The notes: a model not told the origin generated them from the sequence alone. Counted from the stretch's first letter, positions 21,506-31,876 are shown. The stretch: DNA of 64,000 nt from an uncultured Collinsella sp. (GCA_900541715.1 UQLI01000003.1:18856-82855), one strand, 5' to 3'. A program made the numbers and translations.

Positions 21506-23746
21506 TTAGTCAAACAGACTCGGCATGTCGTTTTCTTTCATGAGGGCACCGGCTGAGGGGAGGCTCTGCGCGGTGAACTTCTCGGCCGAGACGCCGGCGC
21601 CAAGAATCTCCTCGGTCGTGCCGACGGTGGTGACCGAGCGGCCCTTCTTGGCGGTAAAGGCCTGGACGCCTTGCGTGTTGGTGGTCGTCTTGGTCTTGAG
21701 CAGCGACGTGTTGAAGTTCATCAGGCGGTAGTCGCTCGAGACCAGCGCGATGTCGCGATCGTCCTTGAGCACTTGGGCATACAGCAGTTTGCTGCCGCCG
21801 TAGATGGCGTTCTTAAGGCGTTTGCGGTTGGTCTTGGTGACGTATCCAGAAAGCGCGACGCGCACCACGCGGCCGTTCTCAAAGACGAACAACACGTCGG
21901 CCTTGTAGTCCTCGGGGTCGATGACCCAGATGACGCTCTCGTCGGGTTCCATCTCAAGATCGGTCGGCAGGTACGAGCCCAGCTGGGCCGACTTGGTGTC
22001 CTCAAACGCCGCAACCTTGCACTTGTACACCTGGCTCTTGTTGGTAAAGACCAGCAGCTCGTGGGTGTTGGAGGACGCGAATTCGATAAAGGGCTTGTCG
22101 CCGTCCTTGTACTTGAGCGTGGTGGCCTTCTTAAGCACGCGGTCGGTCATCTTCTTAAGGTAGCCATCGCGCGAGAGCATGATGGTAACCGGATATTCCT
22201 CGACCTCGGGCTCCAGGCTCACCTCAATGACCTCGTGGGGCTCAATCCTGCCCGTGCGGCGCGGCATCACGTACTTCTTGTTGACTGCGGCCAGCTCGTC
22301 GCTGATGACCTTCTTGATGTTCTCCTCGCTGGAGAGGATCTCCTCAAGCTCGGCAATCTCGCCCTCAAGCTTGGCGATGTCCTTGGTGCGGTTGAGGATG
22401 TACTCCTCGTTGATGTTGCGGAGCTTAAGCTCGGCAACAAACTCGGCCTGGGTCTCGTCGATGTCGAAGCCGCGCATAAGGTTGGGCACGACCTCGGCCT
22501 CGAGCTTGGTGCCACGGATGATGGCGATCGCCTTGTCGATGTCGAGCAAGATCGCCTCGAGGCCGTGCAGCAGGTGCAGGCGCTCGGACTTTTTGCCCAG
22601 GTCAAAGTTAATGCGGCGACGCGTGGACTCAATACGCCACTTGACCCACTCGTGCAGGATCTGGCGCACGCCCATAACGCGAGGGTAACCATCGACCAGC
22701 ACGTTGAAGTTGCACGAGAACGAATCCTGCAGCGTCGTCGAGCGATAGAGCTTGGCCATGAGTTTGTCGGGGTCGACACCGCGCTTAAGGTCGATGGCGA
22801 TACGCAAGCCCGAGAGGTCGGTTTCGTCGCGGATGTCAGCAATCTCCTTGACCTTGCCCTCCTTGGAGAGCTTGACGATGCGCTCGATGATGACATCGGT
22901 CTTGGTGGTGTAGGGAATCTCGTAGACCTCGATAATGCGCTCTTCGGGAATCCAGCGCCAGCGGGAGCGGATCTGGAAGCTGCCAAGGCCGGTCTCGATA
23001 ATCTTTTCCATCTCCTCGCGGCGGTAGATGATCTCGCCGCCGGTCGAGAAGTCGGGCATGGGCATGTACTCGAGCAGATCGCAGTCGGGATCCTGCAGGT
23101 AGTGCATCGTGGCAGTACAGACCTCGTTGAGGTTGAAACCGCAGATGTCGGACGCCATAGCGACGCCGATGCCCTTGTTGGCCGAGACAAGGATGTTGGG
23201 AAACGTGGTGGGCAGCAGGCGCGGCTCCTTCATGGCGCCGTCGTAGCTGTCGACGAAGTCGACCGGATCCTTGTCGATGTCCTTGAAGATCTCGGCGCTG
23301 ATGGGGGAGAGCTTGGCCTCGGTATAACGCGAGGCGGCGTAGCTTAGATCGCCCGAATAGTACTTGCCAAAGTTGCCCTTCGACTCCACGAAGGGGGCGA
23401 GCAGCGCCTCATTACCGGTGGCTAGACGCACCATCGTCTCGTAGATCGCGGCGTCGCCGTGCGGGTTGAGCTTCATGGTCTGACCCACGATGTTGGCGCT
23501 CTTCTGGCGCTCGCCCTTGAGCAGACCCATCTTGTACATGGTGTAGAGCAGCTTGCGGTGCGAGGGCTTAAAGCCGTCGATCTCGGGGAATGCACGCGAG
23601 ACGTTGACGCTCATAGCGTAGGGCATGTAGTTGACCTCGAGCGTCTGCGTGATCGGCTGGTCGGTGACCTCGGAGTGCAGGCCGATGACGTTCTCGGCGT
23701 TGACCTGCTTTTTCTTGGGCTGGTTCTTCGTCTTCTTCTTTGCCAC
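21506..23746 (-). CDS. parC: topoisomerase IV-type subunit A (GyrA/ParC family)
   Basis: This 746-residue protein breaks and rejoins DNA in a type IIA topoisomerase. The breakage-reunion domain has VNYMPYAMSVNVSRAFP, KPSHRKLLYTM, NPHGDAAIYETMVRL and the catalytic Tyr (about 141) in AASRYTEAKL. A long coiled coil (about residues 415-480) and a C-terminal repeat domain follow. The quinolone-contact pair, Ser and Asp in most GyrA, is Ala and Glu here. The Lys-rich N terminus is unusual. It lies 45 bases after parE on the same strand. I call it ParC because genomic gyrA usually sits with gyrB near the origin; a second gyrase cannot be excluded. Confidence 0.88.
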   Translation of the reverse strand: MAKKKTKNQPKKKQVNAENVIGLHSEVTDQPITQTLEVNYMPYAMSVNVSRAFPEIDGFKPSHRKLLYTMYKMGLLKGERQKSANIVGQTMKLNPHGDAAIYETMVRLATGNEALLAPFVESKGNFGKYYSGDLSYAASRYTEAKLSPISAEIFKDIDKDPVDFVDSYDGAMKEPRLLPTTFPNILVSANKGIGVAMASDICGFNLNEVCTATMHYLQDPDCDLLEYMPMPDFSTGGEIIYRREEMEKIIETGLGSFQIRSRWRWIPEERIIEVYEIPYTTKTDVIIERIVKLSKEGKVKEIADIRDETDLSGLRIAIDLKRGVDPDKLMAKLYRSTTLQDSFSCNFNVLVDGYPRVMGVRQILHEWVKWRIESTRRRINFDLGKKSERLHLLHGLEAILLDIDKAIAIIRGTKLEAEVVPNLMRGFDIDETQAEFVAELKLRNINEEYILNRTKDIAKLEGEIAELEEILSSEENIKKVISDELAAVNKKYVMPRRTGRIEPHEVIEVSLEPEVEEYPVTIMLSRDGYLKKMTDRVLKKATTLKYKDGDKPFIEFASSNTHELLVFTNKSQVYKCKVAAFEDTKSAQLGSYLPTDLEMEPDESVIWVIDPEDYKADVLFVFENGRVVRVALSGYVTKTNRKRLKNAIYGGSKLLYAQVLKDDRDIALVSSDYRLMNFNTSLLKTKTTTNTQGVQAFTAKKGRSVTTVGTTEEILGAGVSAEKFTAQSLPSAGALMKENDMPSLFD

Positions 23747-23791
23747 GATATCCTCTTGAACTTCTTATGGGCCGTCGTTGTCGATTTGCTG

Positions 23792-25789
23792 CTACTGCAG
23801 GTCCAACTGGTCCAGGTATTCCTTGCCGTGCTCGGAGATATGGCGCTTGCGGCCCGCTTCGTCGTTGCCCAGCAACAGGTTAAACATGGTCTCCATCTTG
23901 GTGACGTCCTCGGGCTCCACCTTGATCAGGCGACGCGTCTCGGGGTTCATGGTGGTGAGCCACATCATGTCCGGGTCGTTCTCGCCAAGACCCTTGGAGC
24001 GGTTGATGGAGCACTTTTGGTCGCCAATCTCCTTGAGGATGCCGTTCTTCTCGAGCTCGGTGTAGGCAAAGTAGGTCTTCTCTTTGCAGTTGATCTCGTA
24101 GAGCGGCGATTCGGCGATATACACGTAGCCCTCGTCAATAAGCGTGGGCACCAGGCGGTAGAGCATGGTGAGCACGAGCGTACGGATGTGATAACCGTCG
24201 ACGTCGGCGTCCGTACAGATGATGACCTTGTTCCAGTTGAGGTTGTCCAGGTCGAAGGCGCCAAGGTTCTTGATGCGCTTGTCCTTGATTTCCACGCCGC
24301 AGCCCAGCACGCGCATGAGGTCCATGATGATGTCGGACTTAAAGATGCGCGGATAGTCCTCCTTCAGGCAGTTGAGGATCTTACCGCGGACGGGCATGAC
24401 GCCCTGGAACTCGGCATCGCGCGAGGTGCGAATGGCGCCTGCTGCCGAGTCGCCCTCTACGATGTAGATCTCGCGGCGGCTCTTGTCCTTGGAACGGCAG
24501 TCGATGAACTTCTGCACGCGGTTGGCCATGTCGGTCTTCTGCTGCAGATTGGTCTTGATGCTTTGACGCGTCTTCTCGGCGTTCTCGCGCGAACGCTTGT
24601 TGATGAGCACCTGCTCCATGATCTTGTTGGCGGCGTCTTTGTTCTCGATCAGGTAGGTCGAGAGGCGTTCCTTAAAGAAGGCCGTCATGGCCTGCTGGAT
24701 AAAGCGGTTATTGATGGCCTTCTTAGTCTGGTTTTCATAGGACGTTTGGGTGGAGAAACAGTTGGTCACCAGCACCAGGCAGTCCTGGACGTCCTGCCAT
24801 TTGATGCCGCTCTCGTTTTTGTTGTACTTGCCCTGTTGCTTAATGTAAGCATCGATGGCACTGGTCAGAGCGCTGCGGGCGGCCTTCTCGGGCGAACCGC
24901 CGTTCTCGAGCCAGGATGAGTTGTGGTAGTACTCCTGCATCATGAAGGTGCGCGAGAAGCACATGCACGCGGTAATCTTCACGTTGTAGTCGGGCAGGTC
25001 CTCGCGGTCGCGACCGCGACGGTCGGCCTCGATAAAGAAGGGCTCGGTAAGGTAGTCGGTACCGACCTTCTCGAGCACGTAGTCCTCGATGCCCTTGGGA
25101 TAGCAAAAATCCTCTTCGGTAAACTCACCATCGCCACCCTCAATACGCAGGCGGAAGGTCACGTTGGCGTTGACCACGGCCTGGCGGCGCATGGTCTCGC
25201 GATACCAATCGTGGGGGATGCTGATGGAGGTAAAGACCTCAAGATCGGGGCGCCATTTGATGGTGGTGCCGGTACGGTCCTCGTCGCTGGGCTCAATCTC
25301 GAGTGCCTTCTTTTTGGCGCCAACGACCTTGCCCTTCTTAAAGTGCAGGGAGTACTTGTTGCCGTCGCGCCAAACCGTGACGTCCATGTATTCGGAGGCG
25401 TACTGGGTCGCGCACGAGCCCAGGCCGTTGGTACCGAGCGAGAAGTCGTAGTCGCCGCCCTGGTTGTTGTTGTATTTGCCACCTGCGTAGAGCTCGCAAA
25501 AGACGAGCTCCCAGTTAAAGCGCTTCTCGGAAGGGTTCCAGTCGAGCGGGCAGCCACGGCCATTGTCCTCTACCTGGATAGAGCCATCGCGAAAGGCGGT
25601 AAGGGTGATGAGCTTGCCGTAACCCTGGCGCGCCTCGTCAACGGCGTTGGACAGGATCTCGAAGGCGGCATGCGCGCAACCGTCGAGCCCGTCCGAGCCA
25701 AAGATGACGGCGGGGCGCAGGCGTACGCGCTCCTCGTCCTTGAGCTGGCGGATACTGTCGTTACCATAGTTTGCGGTGTTTTTTGCCAT
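23792..25789 (-). CDS. parE: topoisomerase IV-type subunit B (GyrB/ParE family)
   Basis: This 665-residue protein is the ATPase subunit. The GHKL domain has EILSNAVDEARQGYG, VEDNGRGCP and SLGTNGLGSCATQYAS. The TOPRIM domain has IVEGDSAAGAIRTSRDAEF and ICTDADVDGYHIRTL. The end (GRKRHISEHGKEY) is typical. Length fits ParE and short GyrB. ATG 25789. A LexA-type box lies about 100 bases upstream, so DNA damage may raise the operon. parC follows after 45 bases. Confidence 0.9.
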   Translation of the reverse strand: MAKNTANYGNDSIRQLKDEERVRLRPAVIFGSDGLDGCAHAAFEILSNAVDEARQGYGKLITLTAFRDGSIQVEDNGRGCPLDWNPSEKRFNWELVFCELYAGGKYNNNQGGDYDFSLGTNGLGSCATQYASEYMDVTVWRDGNKYSLHFKKGKVVGAKKKALEIEPSDEDRTGTTIKWRPDLEVFTSISIPHDWYRETMRRQAVVNANVTFRLRIEGGDGEFTEEDFCYPKGIEDYVLEKVGTDYLTEPFFIEADRRGRDREDLPDYNVKITACMCFSRTFMMQEYYHNSSWLENGGSPEKAARSALTSAIDAYIKQQGKYNKNESGIKWQDVQDCLVLVTNCFSTQTSYENQTKKAINNRFIQQAMTAFFKERLSTYLIENKDAANKIMEQVLINKRSRENAEKTRQSIKTNLQQKTDMANRVQKFIDCRSKDKSRREIYIVEGDSAAGAIRTSRDAEFQGVMPVRGKILNCLKEDYPRIFKSDIIMDLMRVLGCGVEIKDKRIKNLGAFDLDNLNWNKVIICTDADVDGYHIRTLVLTMLYRLVPTLIDEGYVYIAESPLYEINCKEKTYFAYTELEKNGILKEIGDQKCSINRSKGLGENDPDMMWLTTMNPETRRLIKVEPEDVTKMETMFNLLLGNDEAGRKRHISEHGKEYLDQLDLQ

Positions 25790-25889
25790 ACTCGCTCTCT
25801 TGGTGCTTCCTCTTGTGCATTTAAGTCGTATAGATAGTCAAGGTAGCATAGCCCAGCCCGTGAACGATTCCACCCAACACGAAATCCAT

Positions 25890-25903
25890 CGAACAACCGT
25901 TCG
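25890..25903 (-). promoter_or_regulatory. LexA/SOS-type box upstream of parE
   Basis: CGAACAACCGTTCG has perfect 5-base arms around AACC and departs from the Gram-positive consensus at one inner position. It lies 101 bases before the parE start. The rest of 25790-26221 is intergenic, with one further long palindrome. Confidence 0.45.
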
Positions 25904-25921
25904 GAAATTGGTGGAACGGCG

Positions 25922-25960
25922 CTTACTCGGGCAAAACCAAGTCGGTTCTGTCCGAGTAAG
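25922..25960. promoter_or_regulatory. long palindrome in the parE / lipoprotein divergent region
   Basis: CTTACTCGG (25922-25930) pairs with CCGAGTAAG (25952-25960), with an inner AAACC/GGTT match. It could be an operator for either divergent gene or a hairpin in one leader. Confidence 0.4.
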
Positions 25961-26221
25961 TTTGAAGGCGGTTGAAGACGTCCTACCTTGTTTGCGGATG
26001 GATTGAATCGAACATTGGGACAGACGTCTCGTTTTATGGGCCACGGGCGTGCGTGCGCGAGTCCTTCTGGCCCGCTAGGGATGCTGACGGGTCATTATTT
26101 GGGCCACGGGTCACTTCGCTCGTGCTGTTTTTCGTCATACGCTCATAGTGGAAGCCGATGCCACGGGGCCGACTTGGTGCTCGGGCAAAGGATGAGCTGC
26201 AAGCCGAAAGGAGCGGTGAGG

Positions 26222-27241
26222 ATGATGAAGCCCATGACGAAGAAGCTGCTGTTAGGAATTCCCACCGTGACGCTTTCGGCCGTGCTGGCGTGTACGGTGG
26301 CCGGCTGTGGTGGTAGTGCTCCGAGTGGCTCGGCTGGCAACTCGGGTGGCAGTGCTCCCGTAGAGAAGAAGGCCAAGGCCTATGAGTCGCAGACGGTCGA
26401 GGTGGCTGGCATAACCTATGAGTCAGTAGCCCATGGTACGTTCTATCGCGGCGACGCTAAGTTGCAGGACGGTTTTTACCTGCACGTCAAGATCACCAAC
26501 AACAATGCAAAGAACAGGACGTTTAGCTCCTTTAACGTGCATGCTGCCCAGGGCGATCTTGAGGCAGGCGACCCGTTGTTTACTTCCGGTAAGGCGGCTG
26601 TGCTCGACTACGTTGCAAGCGAGGCTCCCGATGAGCTTCACGAGGGCATCGACCTTTCCGAGAGGCCAGATATCGGTCCGGGCGAGACCGTTGAGTACGT
26701 GTATTTCTGGGCGCCCAAGACGGCGTACTACGGGCCCATCACTGTCGAGTTCGTAGACGCTTACGCCCCCGCCAAGAATCATGAGGCCATGCACTTCGAC
26801 ACCACGGGATGCGAGACCAAGGAGTTCAAGGCGGCCAGCGGCGTGGCCGATTCTGGCGAGAAGGCAGATTTAACGGGCATCGACTGCGCATCGTACAGTA
26901 TCGAGGCCGCCGATGGGTACACGCTGGATTCGTCCAACGAAGAGCGCGAAAAGGCAGACTTCTTCCACGACGAGACTGGAGGACGCCTGAACATCAGCAT
27001 CTTCCCGCGCTCGCCGGAGGAAGAGGTTGCAAGCCTAGAGCAGGTCTACGAAGGCAAGGAGACAACAACCGACCAGGTCGAGTACAACGGCATAACGTGG
27101 CTGCGCTTTACCGGTCCCGACAACGGTCATACGCTGTTTGCGACGGCTCCCGCGACGGGCGAGACCGTCCGCGTGTCGATTGGCTGGAAGATCGATTGGG
27201 ACGCCGCCGCGCCCATGATGGAGGCATTGAAGCTCAAGTAG
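26222..27241 (+). CDS. putative lipoprotein with DUF5067-like domain
   Basis: This 339-residue protein has a lipoprotein signal (MTKKLLLG, hydrophobic core, then VAGCGGS with lipobox Cys about 30) and a Gly/Ser linker. Residues about 55-200 look like an immunoglobulin-like DUF5067 domain (YLHVKITNNNAKNRTFSSF, GPGETVEYVYFW). The C-terminal about 120 residues are a second unassigned domain. I start at the ATG 26222 (a second ATG follows at once) because AGGAG lies 8 bases upstream. It is anchored outside the membrane; the role is unknown. Confidence 0.75.
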   Translation: MMKPMTKKLLLGIPTVTLSAVLACTVAGCGGSAPSGSAGNSGGSAPVEKKAKAYESQTVEVAGITYESVAHGTFYRGDAKLQDGFYLHVKITNNNAKNRTFSSFNVHAAQGDLEAGDPLFTSGKAAVLDYVASEAPDELHEGIDLSERPDIGPGETVEYVYFWAPKTAYYGPITVEFVDAYAPAKNHEAMHFDTTGCETKEFKAASGVADSGEKADLTGIDCASYSIEAADGYTLDSSNEEREKADFFHDETGGRLNISIFPRSPEEEVASLEQVYEGKETTTDQVEYNGITWLRFTGPDNGHTLFATAPATGETVRVSIGWKIDWDAAAPMMEALKLK

Positions 27242-27271
27242 CGGGTTGCGATTCCCATGTCAGGCGACTCA

Positions 27272-27306
27272 GGGCTGGCTCCGAGTTATCGGGGCCAGCC
27301 CCTTTT
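27272..27306 (+). terminator. intrinsic terminator of the lipoprotein gene
   Basis: GGGCTGGCTCC (27272-27282) pairs with GGGGCCAGCCC (27291-27301), followed by CTTTT, 30 bases after the stop. Confidence 0.85.
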
Positions 27307-27353
27307 GGTGTTCGATGAGCCGAGTCGGCGTCTCTCACAAAAGTAACTAGGAG

Positions 27354-30300
27354 CTAGCGAGACCTATCCGAATTGACCTCATTGGCGGTGTCTTTTTCGA
27401 GCGCCGTGCGGCGGGCGCTGTAGGCGATGAGGCCGGCGCCTGCCGCGGCGAGTGCTGTAGCGGCTGCCGTAAGGGGAGCATTGACATCGCCCGTGCCAGC
27501 GAGCGCGCCCGCTTTTCCGGAGCGCTTGTTATTGCTGTGGTCCTTGCCACTGCCGGAGCTGCTTCCGCCGGAGCCGCCGCCCTTGTCAGTACCGCCGCCA
27601 CTCGAGTCGCCACCGCCGTCCGCCGTCATCGGTGCATCGTGAAGCCCCGTCGTATCCGCGCTGTCGCATACGCCGACCTGAACTTTTGAGCGTTCGCATG
27701 CCGCGTCGGGCACATGAAGCTCGTGCAGTACGGCACCCAGCGCCGAGTTTGCGCCCGGTCGAATTTCCTCGAGCGTTACGGGATCGAGCGCCACCAGATT
27801 ACGCGCCTTCGCATACAGCGTTACGCGTTTGCCCACTTCGTCGCTCCAACTCTCGGGGATGGCGAAGCTCATGCGGAACTGTGCCGTGCAACCCGGTGCC
27901 AGCACGGCGTTGCCGCTGTCGGCTGCCAGCGGGTGCGTAGCGAAGCGCTCGCCCAGCGTCTCGAGCGCGTACTTCACATGTGCCATGTCGTTGGCCGAAG
28001 CGTCCTCGGCAAGCTCTGGATCGTAGATCGAAGCCATGCGTGCGTTCATTCCGAATCCGATGGATGCGCTGGAGAACGGCTGGCTGGAGCCCTCTCGGTA
28101 TAGATCGATCGTGCCGGCGGTCAGCAAGGTGTTGCCGTCGTTTCGCACCGTGACCATGAAGGATTCGCCTGCCGCTCCGGGCACCACCGCGCCCGAGGTA
28201 GCGACCGCGCCCGTCGGAGTGGCACACGCCACCAAGGGCACTTCGATGCCGTGCAGCTCTGCCTCGCTCTTCTCCGCGCTCACAATGTGCGTGGCGAGCG
28301 CGGAGAGCATGCCTCCCGACGTTAAAAATGTCGTTATCTGATCGACGGGATGGTCTAGCTCGCACATCACGAACGGCTCCGTAAACAGATCGCCTGCCAA
28401 GGTGCTGGCGAAGATGCGGAAGTGCTTGCCCATCACTGCTACCGGGTTGCCTTCTTCGTCGTAGGTCTGTCCCACCTTGCCATCGGTGTTCTCTACATAG
28501 AGCACGCACCTGCCGTTGTTGCTTACGCTAAACGATGCTGGGCCACAGCCTGCGGCACCCACGGGCTGCGTTGCAAAGGCCGATGCGCCTCGCGTCCAAG
28601 TAATATGCTGCAGTTGCTCGTTGACGGTTGCCAAAAAGCCCGAATGTTGTGGCCACGGCACCGCGTGGGGCACTGTGACATCTGGCGACATAACGCCCCA
28701 GCCCGCAATGGACTGGCCGATCACGGCGTACGATGCGCAGCCACAACCGCCTGCAGTCTCGTATGCAACGGGCACCACCATTTTGCCATTGATATTCTCG
28801 GACGCGCCCAGCTCGATGCTCGACGGTGCTTGCGGAAAGCGGAGAACTTGGCGGAACGTCAGGCTGTCGCCCAAATCATCCGACCACAGGGTAAAGCATT
28901 CCAGTGCAACCTGAGCCTCGCTGCCGAGCGCCTTTTCTGCGGTGGCTCCGTGGCGGTGGAGGTAGGCGCCCGACAGACGTCCGTCGACCAGTGTCTTGCC
29001 CACCGTGATGCGTGGGCACTGCAGGCAATGGTAGCCATCCTCCTGAAGGCGGCCGCGCGAGATGCTGCGCCACGACGTGTGCGATATCACGCGAACTTCG
29101 TCGTTGCTTATGCGCAGGCGCACAACGGACAGTATGCCGGATGTGCTCGCCGTATCGAAAAGGGTGTTGTCGCCGGCGGGGCGCTCACCCGAGACCAGCA
29201 GCACGTAGGCGTCCTGGTTTCCTCTTCCGTCTGTATATTCCACCACGTCGAAGTCGTAATCGAATATGCCGTTGCGCTCCACATCGCCCTCGCCAAACCC
29301 AAGGGGAAAGTCCACGGGCGTGGGAGCGGACCACGTGCCGTTTGCCTTTGTGTGCACCACCAGGCGCGAGCGACCATTGTCGCCGTAGCGCACCGAGGCG
29401 ATACGGAACAGGCATTCTACGCCGGCAATCCTTGCCAGCTTCATGTGAGCTTCGCTGAGCACGCCAGCAAACAGCACGTTGTCGCTCGAGGGTTTGATGC
29501 CGCCACGCTCGTCCTCCGACACGCCGGCAGAATTGGCGTTCGGGTCAGCAACGGCGTTCGTCGTCTGGCCGATATAGGCGTACTCGTACATCGGCGCGGC
29601 GTTTTCGTCGTTTTCCATCAGTGCATGGACGAAATGTTCGACCTGTCCCGTGTCGTCGCTCTCTGCATCCGCCTCGAGCTCAATACGCGTGACCGCTTGA
29701 TTCCAATCGCGTACGACAGAAGCGACGTTTACGGCAGTGGCCTTAACCTCGGCGCGTGCGAGCAGCTCGGCGTTGGTGACGATGGTGGCCGATGCGATAA
29801 ATTGCGGCACGCCGCCCGCCTCGGCGTTGCCGGCTGAGCCGAAGCAGGCATCTAGTGTATAGGGCGTATCTCCACCCAATGCGAGCTCAGAGCGCTGGAG
29901 TACATACTGGTCGCCGTTGTTCACCGACATATTCCACGAATCGAGGAGTGTGGGCCACGACCCCGACCAAGCCTTGGTGGTCCACTTGAACATCACGAAC
30001 TGGAGTATCACATCGACATCGACGTCTGCACCTACGCGCAGTCGCGGAAGCTGGTGTCCATCTGCCTTCTCGTACCCAATGAACAGCGTGAGGGATGCGG
30101 CGCCGCGCACGGCGGACGAAGCGACGCCTGCAACGCCGGCGCCAAAGGTGACGGCAAGCCCGATCTGGATGGTGAACGAGCCCGACGTGTTTGAATAGTC
30201 GAGCGAAATGTTTTTGAAAAACGCCGCGCCGCTGCCGTGCGTGTGGGCACCCACGGCGAGCGCCAGCTTCGCCAGCACCCAGGGGTTGACGTTTAGGAAA

Positions 30301-31721
30301 AACGGCACCGGTCCTAGGGTAAACTGCTCGGTCCAATTGAGGTCGGTTCTTACCTGGAAGAGGGCCTTAATATTGCCGTATGCGGGGTCGTTGTTGTTAC
30401 CCCAGGTTTTGCCCACCCAATCGTAGGCGAGCGAGCCGTACAGCTGTGTGGCGATATCCATCGTGAACAGCGGCGTGCAATGGTGGCGAAGGAGCTTGGT
30501 GTTTCTTGGATCGGTGCCCGAACCGGCACTCATACTTTTGTACTGATTCCACTTCCCCTCCATCTCGTCGAGGTAGCGGTTTGCCTGCTTGGCGCCCGAC
30601 TCACGCGGCGATTTCTTCCAGTATTCCGGATCAGGGTTGCCCGAATCGTTCATATAGCTGGCTGGTTTGTATCCTCCGCCAAACAGCACGTATCCAGCAA
30701 ACGAGAAATCGAAGAGAATCGGAAATGTGGGCATCCAACACGTGAACTTATTGCCGCCGATGCCGGGAAACGCTGCGGGGAAATCAAACGGAGTGATCTC
30801 TTGGTCCATAGTGGTGGGGACGATAGTGGTCGATCCGGATTCCGCCTTTGCCGCCGGCGCGGTAACAACGGCCATGGGGGAGGAGAGCGTGTAGGTTTTG
30901 CCTTGGTAGTCGAGGACAAAGCGCAGCTTGCATCCTTCTTCCAGAAGGCTCGACGCTGCATCGAGGAACTTGTCTTTGAGCGTGAACGTCGCCAGATTAT
31001 CCGCGCCCGATGCGCTGGCCTTGACTTGGCCAATCTGCGTGACGGTTTCGGATGAGCTGCCCGCAGCGGGCATCACTTTATTGATATGCAACGTTGCCTG
31101 CCCGCCCTGTGGCAGATGGGCCTGCACGGTAAAAGCGTGCGTGTCGGGCTGGTCGTTTGCTGCTTCGTCCGCTGGCATTGCCATGAACGTAGCGTCGGCG
31201 TACTGAATGTCCCATTCGTCGAATGTGAGCTGGCGGAAGTACGGCTCGCCATCGGAGAGCGGACGTGTGGGTGCGGTAATGGCGGTGCCGCCTTGGACAC
31301 GCGCGAGGGGAATCTCGACATCGCGGTAGCCTGCCATGCTAATGGAAATGCCGCCGTTAAAGTCGTACGCGTCGAGAAGCGTCGCCTCGTCCACGTAGCC
31401 TTCCGAAAGCGGCGCGACCTCAAAGATGGCCGTGCCTTCGTCATCGGTAGTGGCGGTGAGCTGCTTGCCTGCGGCATAGCGCGACGTGAGCGTGACCTGG
31501 GCGCCCGTGATGGGCGTATTCTTGTTGGCGACGTCGACCACGACCACACCGAACATGGTGCGCGAGAGAACGAGCACCCTGAAGGGGTCTTTTTCGTCGG
31601 CATGGGCTTCGGTGGGCGCGAACGGCAATATGAAGGCGTTTGCGCTTTCCGGCACGCGCGGCAACATAATGCTCGCTAACGAGGACGCTCCGGCAACAAG
31701 TAACGAACGGCGATCAAGCAT
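27354..31721 (-). CDS. very large cell-surface protein with Tat-like signal and sortase-type tail
   Basis: This 1455-residue protein starts at ATG 31721 (GGGAG six bases before) with MLDRRSLLVAGASSLASIML, a basic, hydrophobic Tat-like signal. Residues about 45-150 look like a Cna-B/carboxypeptidase regulatory-type fold (NTPITGAQVTLTSRYA, TTDDEGTAIFEV). The huge middle part matches nothing I recognise. Near the C terminus is an ARNLVALDPV domain, a Gly/Ser/Lys spacer, then LAGTGD, a hydrophobic helix and charged end, as in LPXTG-type anchors. It is likely wall-linked or membrane-held outside the cell. The LuxR regulator 155 bases upstream on the same strand probably controls it; this pairing recurs in Coriobacteria. 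Confidence 0.78.
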   Translation of the reverse strand: MLDRRSLLVAGASSLASIMLPRVPESANAFILPFAPTEAHADEKDPFRVLVLSRTMFGVVVVDVANKNTPITGAQVTLTSRYAAGKQLTATTDDEGTAIFEVAPLSEGYVDEATLLDAYDFNGGISISMAGYRDVEIPLARVQGGTAITAPTRPLSDGEPYFRQLTFDEWDIQYADATFMAMPADEAANDQPDTHAFTVQAHLPQGGQATLHINKVMPAAGSSSETVTQIGQVKASASGADNLATFTLKDKFLDAASSLLEEGCKLRFVLDYQGKTYTLSSPMAVVTAPAAKAESGSTTIVPTTMDQEITPFDFPAAFPGIGGNKFTCWMPTFPILFDFSFAGYVLFGGGYKPASYMNDSGNPDPEYWKKSPRESGAKQANRYLDEMEGKWNQYKSMSAGSGTDPRNTKLLRHHCTPLFTMDIATQLYGSLAYDWVGKTWGNNNDPAYGNIKALFQVRTDLNWTEQFTLGPVPFFLNVNPWVLAKLALAVGAHTHGSGAAFFKNISLDYSNTSGSFTIQIGLAVTFGAGVAGVASSAVRGAASLTLFIGYEKADGHQLPRLRVGADVDVDVILQFVMFKWTTKAWSGSWPTLLDSWNMSVNNGDQYVLQRSELALGGDTPYTLDACFGSAGNAEAGGVPQFIASATIVTNAELLARAEVKATAVNVASVVRDWNQAVTRIELEADAESDDTGQVEHFVHALMENDENAAPMYEYAYIGQTTNAVADPNANSAGVSEDERGGIKPSSDNVLFAGVLSEAHMKLARIAGVECLFRIASVRYGDNGRSRLVVHTKANGTWSAPTPVDFPLGFGEGDVERNGIFDYDFDVVEYTDGRGNQDAYVLLVSGERPAGDNTLFDTASTSGILSVVRLRISNDEVRVISHTSWRSISRGRLQEDGYHCLQCPRITVGKTLVDGRLSGAYLHRHGATAEKALGSEAQVALECFTLWSDDLGDSLTFRQVLRFPQAPSSIELGASENINGKMVVPVAYETAGGCGCASYAVIGQSIAGWGVMSPDVTVPHAVPWPQHSGFLATVNEQLQHITWTRGASAFATQPVGAAGCGPASFSVSNNGRCVLYVENTDGKVGQTYDEEGNPVAVMGKHFRIFASTLAGDLFTEPFVMCELDHPVDQITTFLTSGGMLSALATHIVSAEKSEAELHGIEVPLVACATPTGAVATSGAVVPGAAGESFMVTVRNDGNTLLTAGTIDLYREGSSQPFSSASIGFGMNARMASIYDPELAEDASANDMAHVKYALETLGERFATHPLAADSGNAVLAPGCTAQFRMSFAIPESWSDEVGKRVTLYAKARNLVALDPVTLEEIRPGANSALGAVLHELHVPDAACERSKVQVGVCDSADTTGLHDAPMTADGGGDSSGGGTDKGGGSGGSSSGSGKDHSNNKRSGKAGALAGTGDVNAPLTAAATALAAAGAGLIAYSARRTALEKDTANEVNSDRSR

Positions 31722-31876
31722 CTTGGGCTCCCATCCCGCAAGTATCGGTGGAAATAATCCAATTTTGCGAGAAGGTGCCCCGTAGCGGTAGTGCCGTTCA
31801 AGGGTCAAAATGTCCAAATTGATCGAGCGAAGCGCCGGGTTCCGGAATGCGTTCGATTCGCTTGGCAGTCCGGTCG

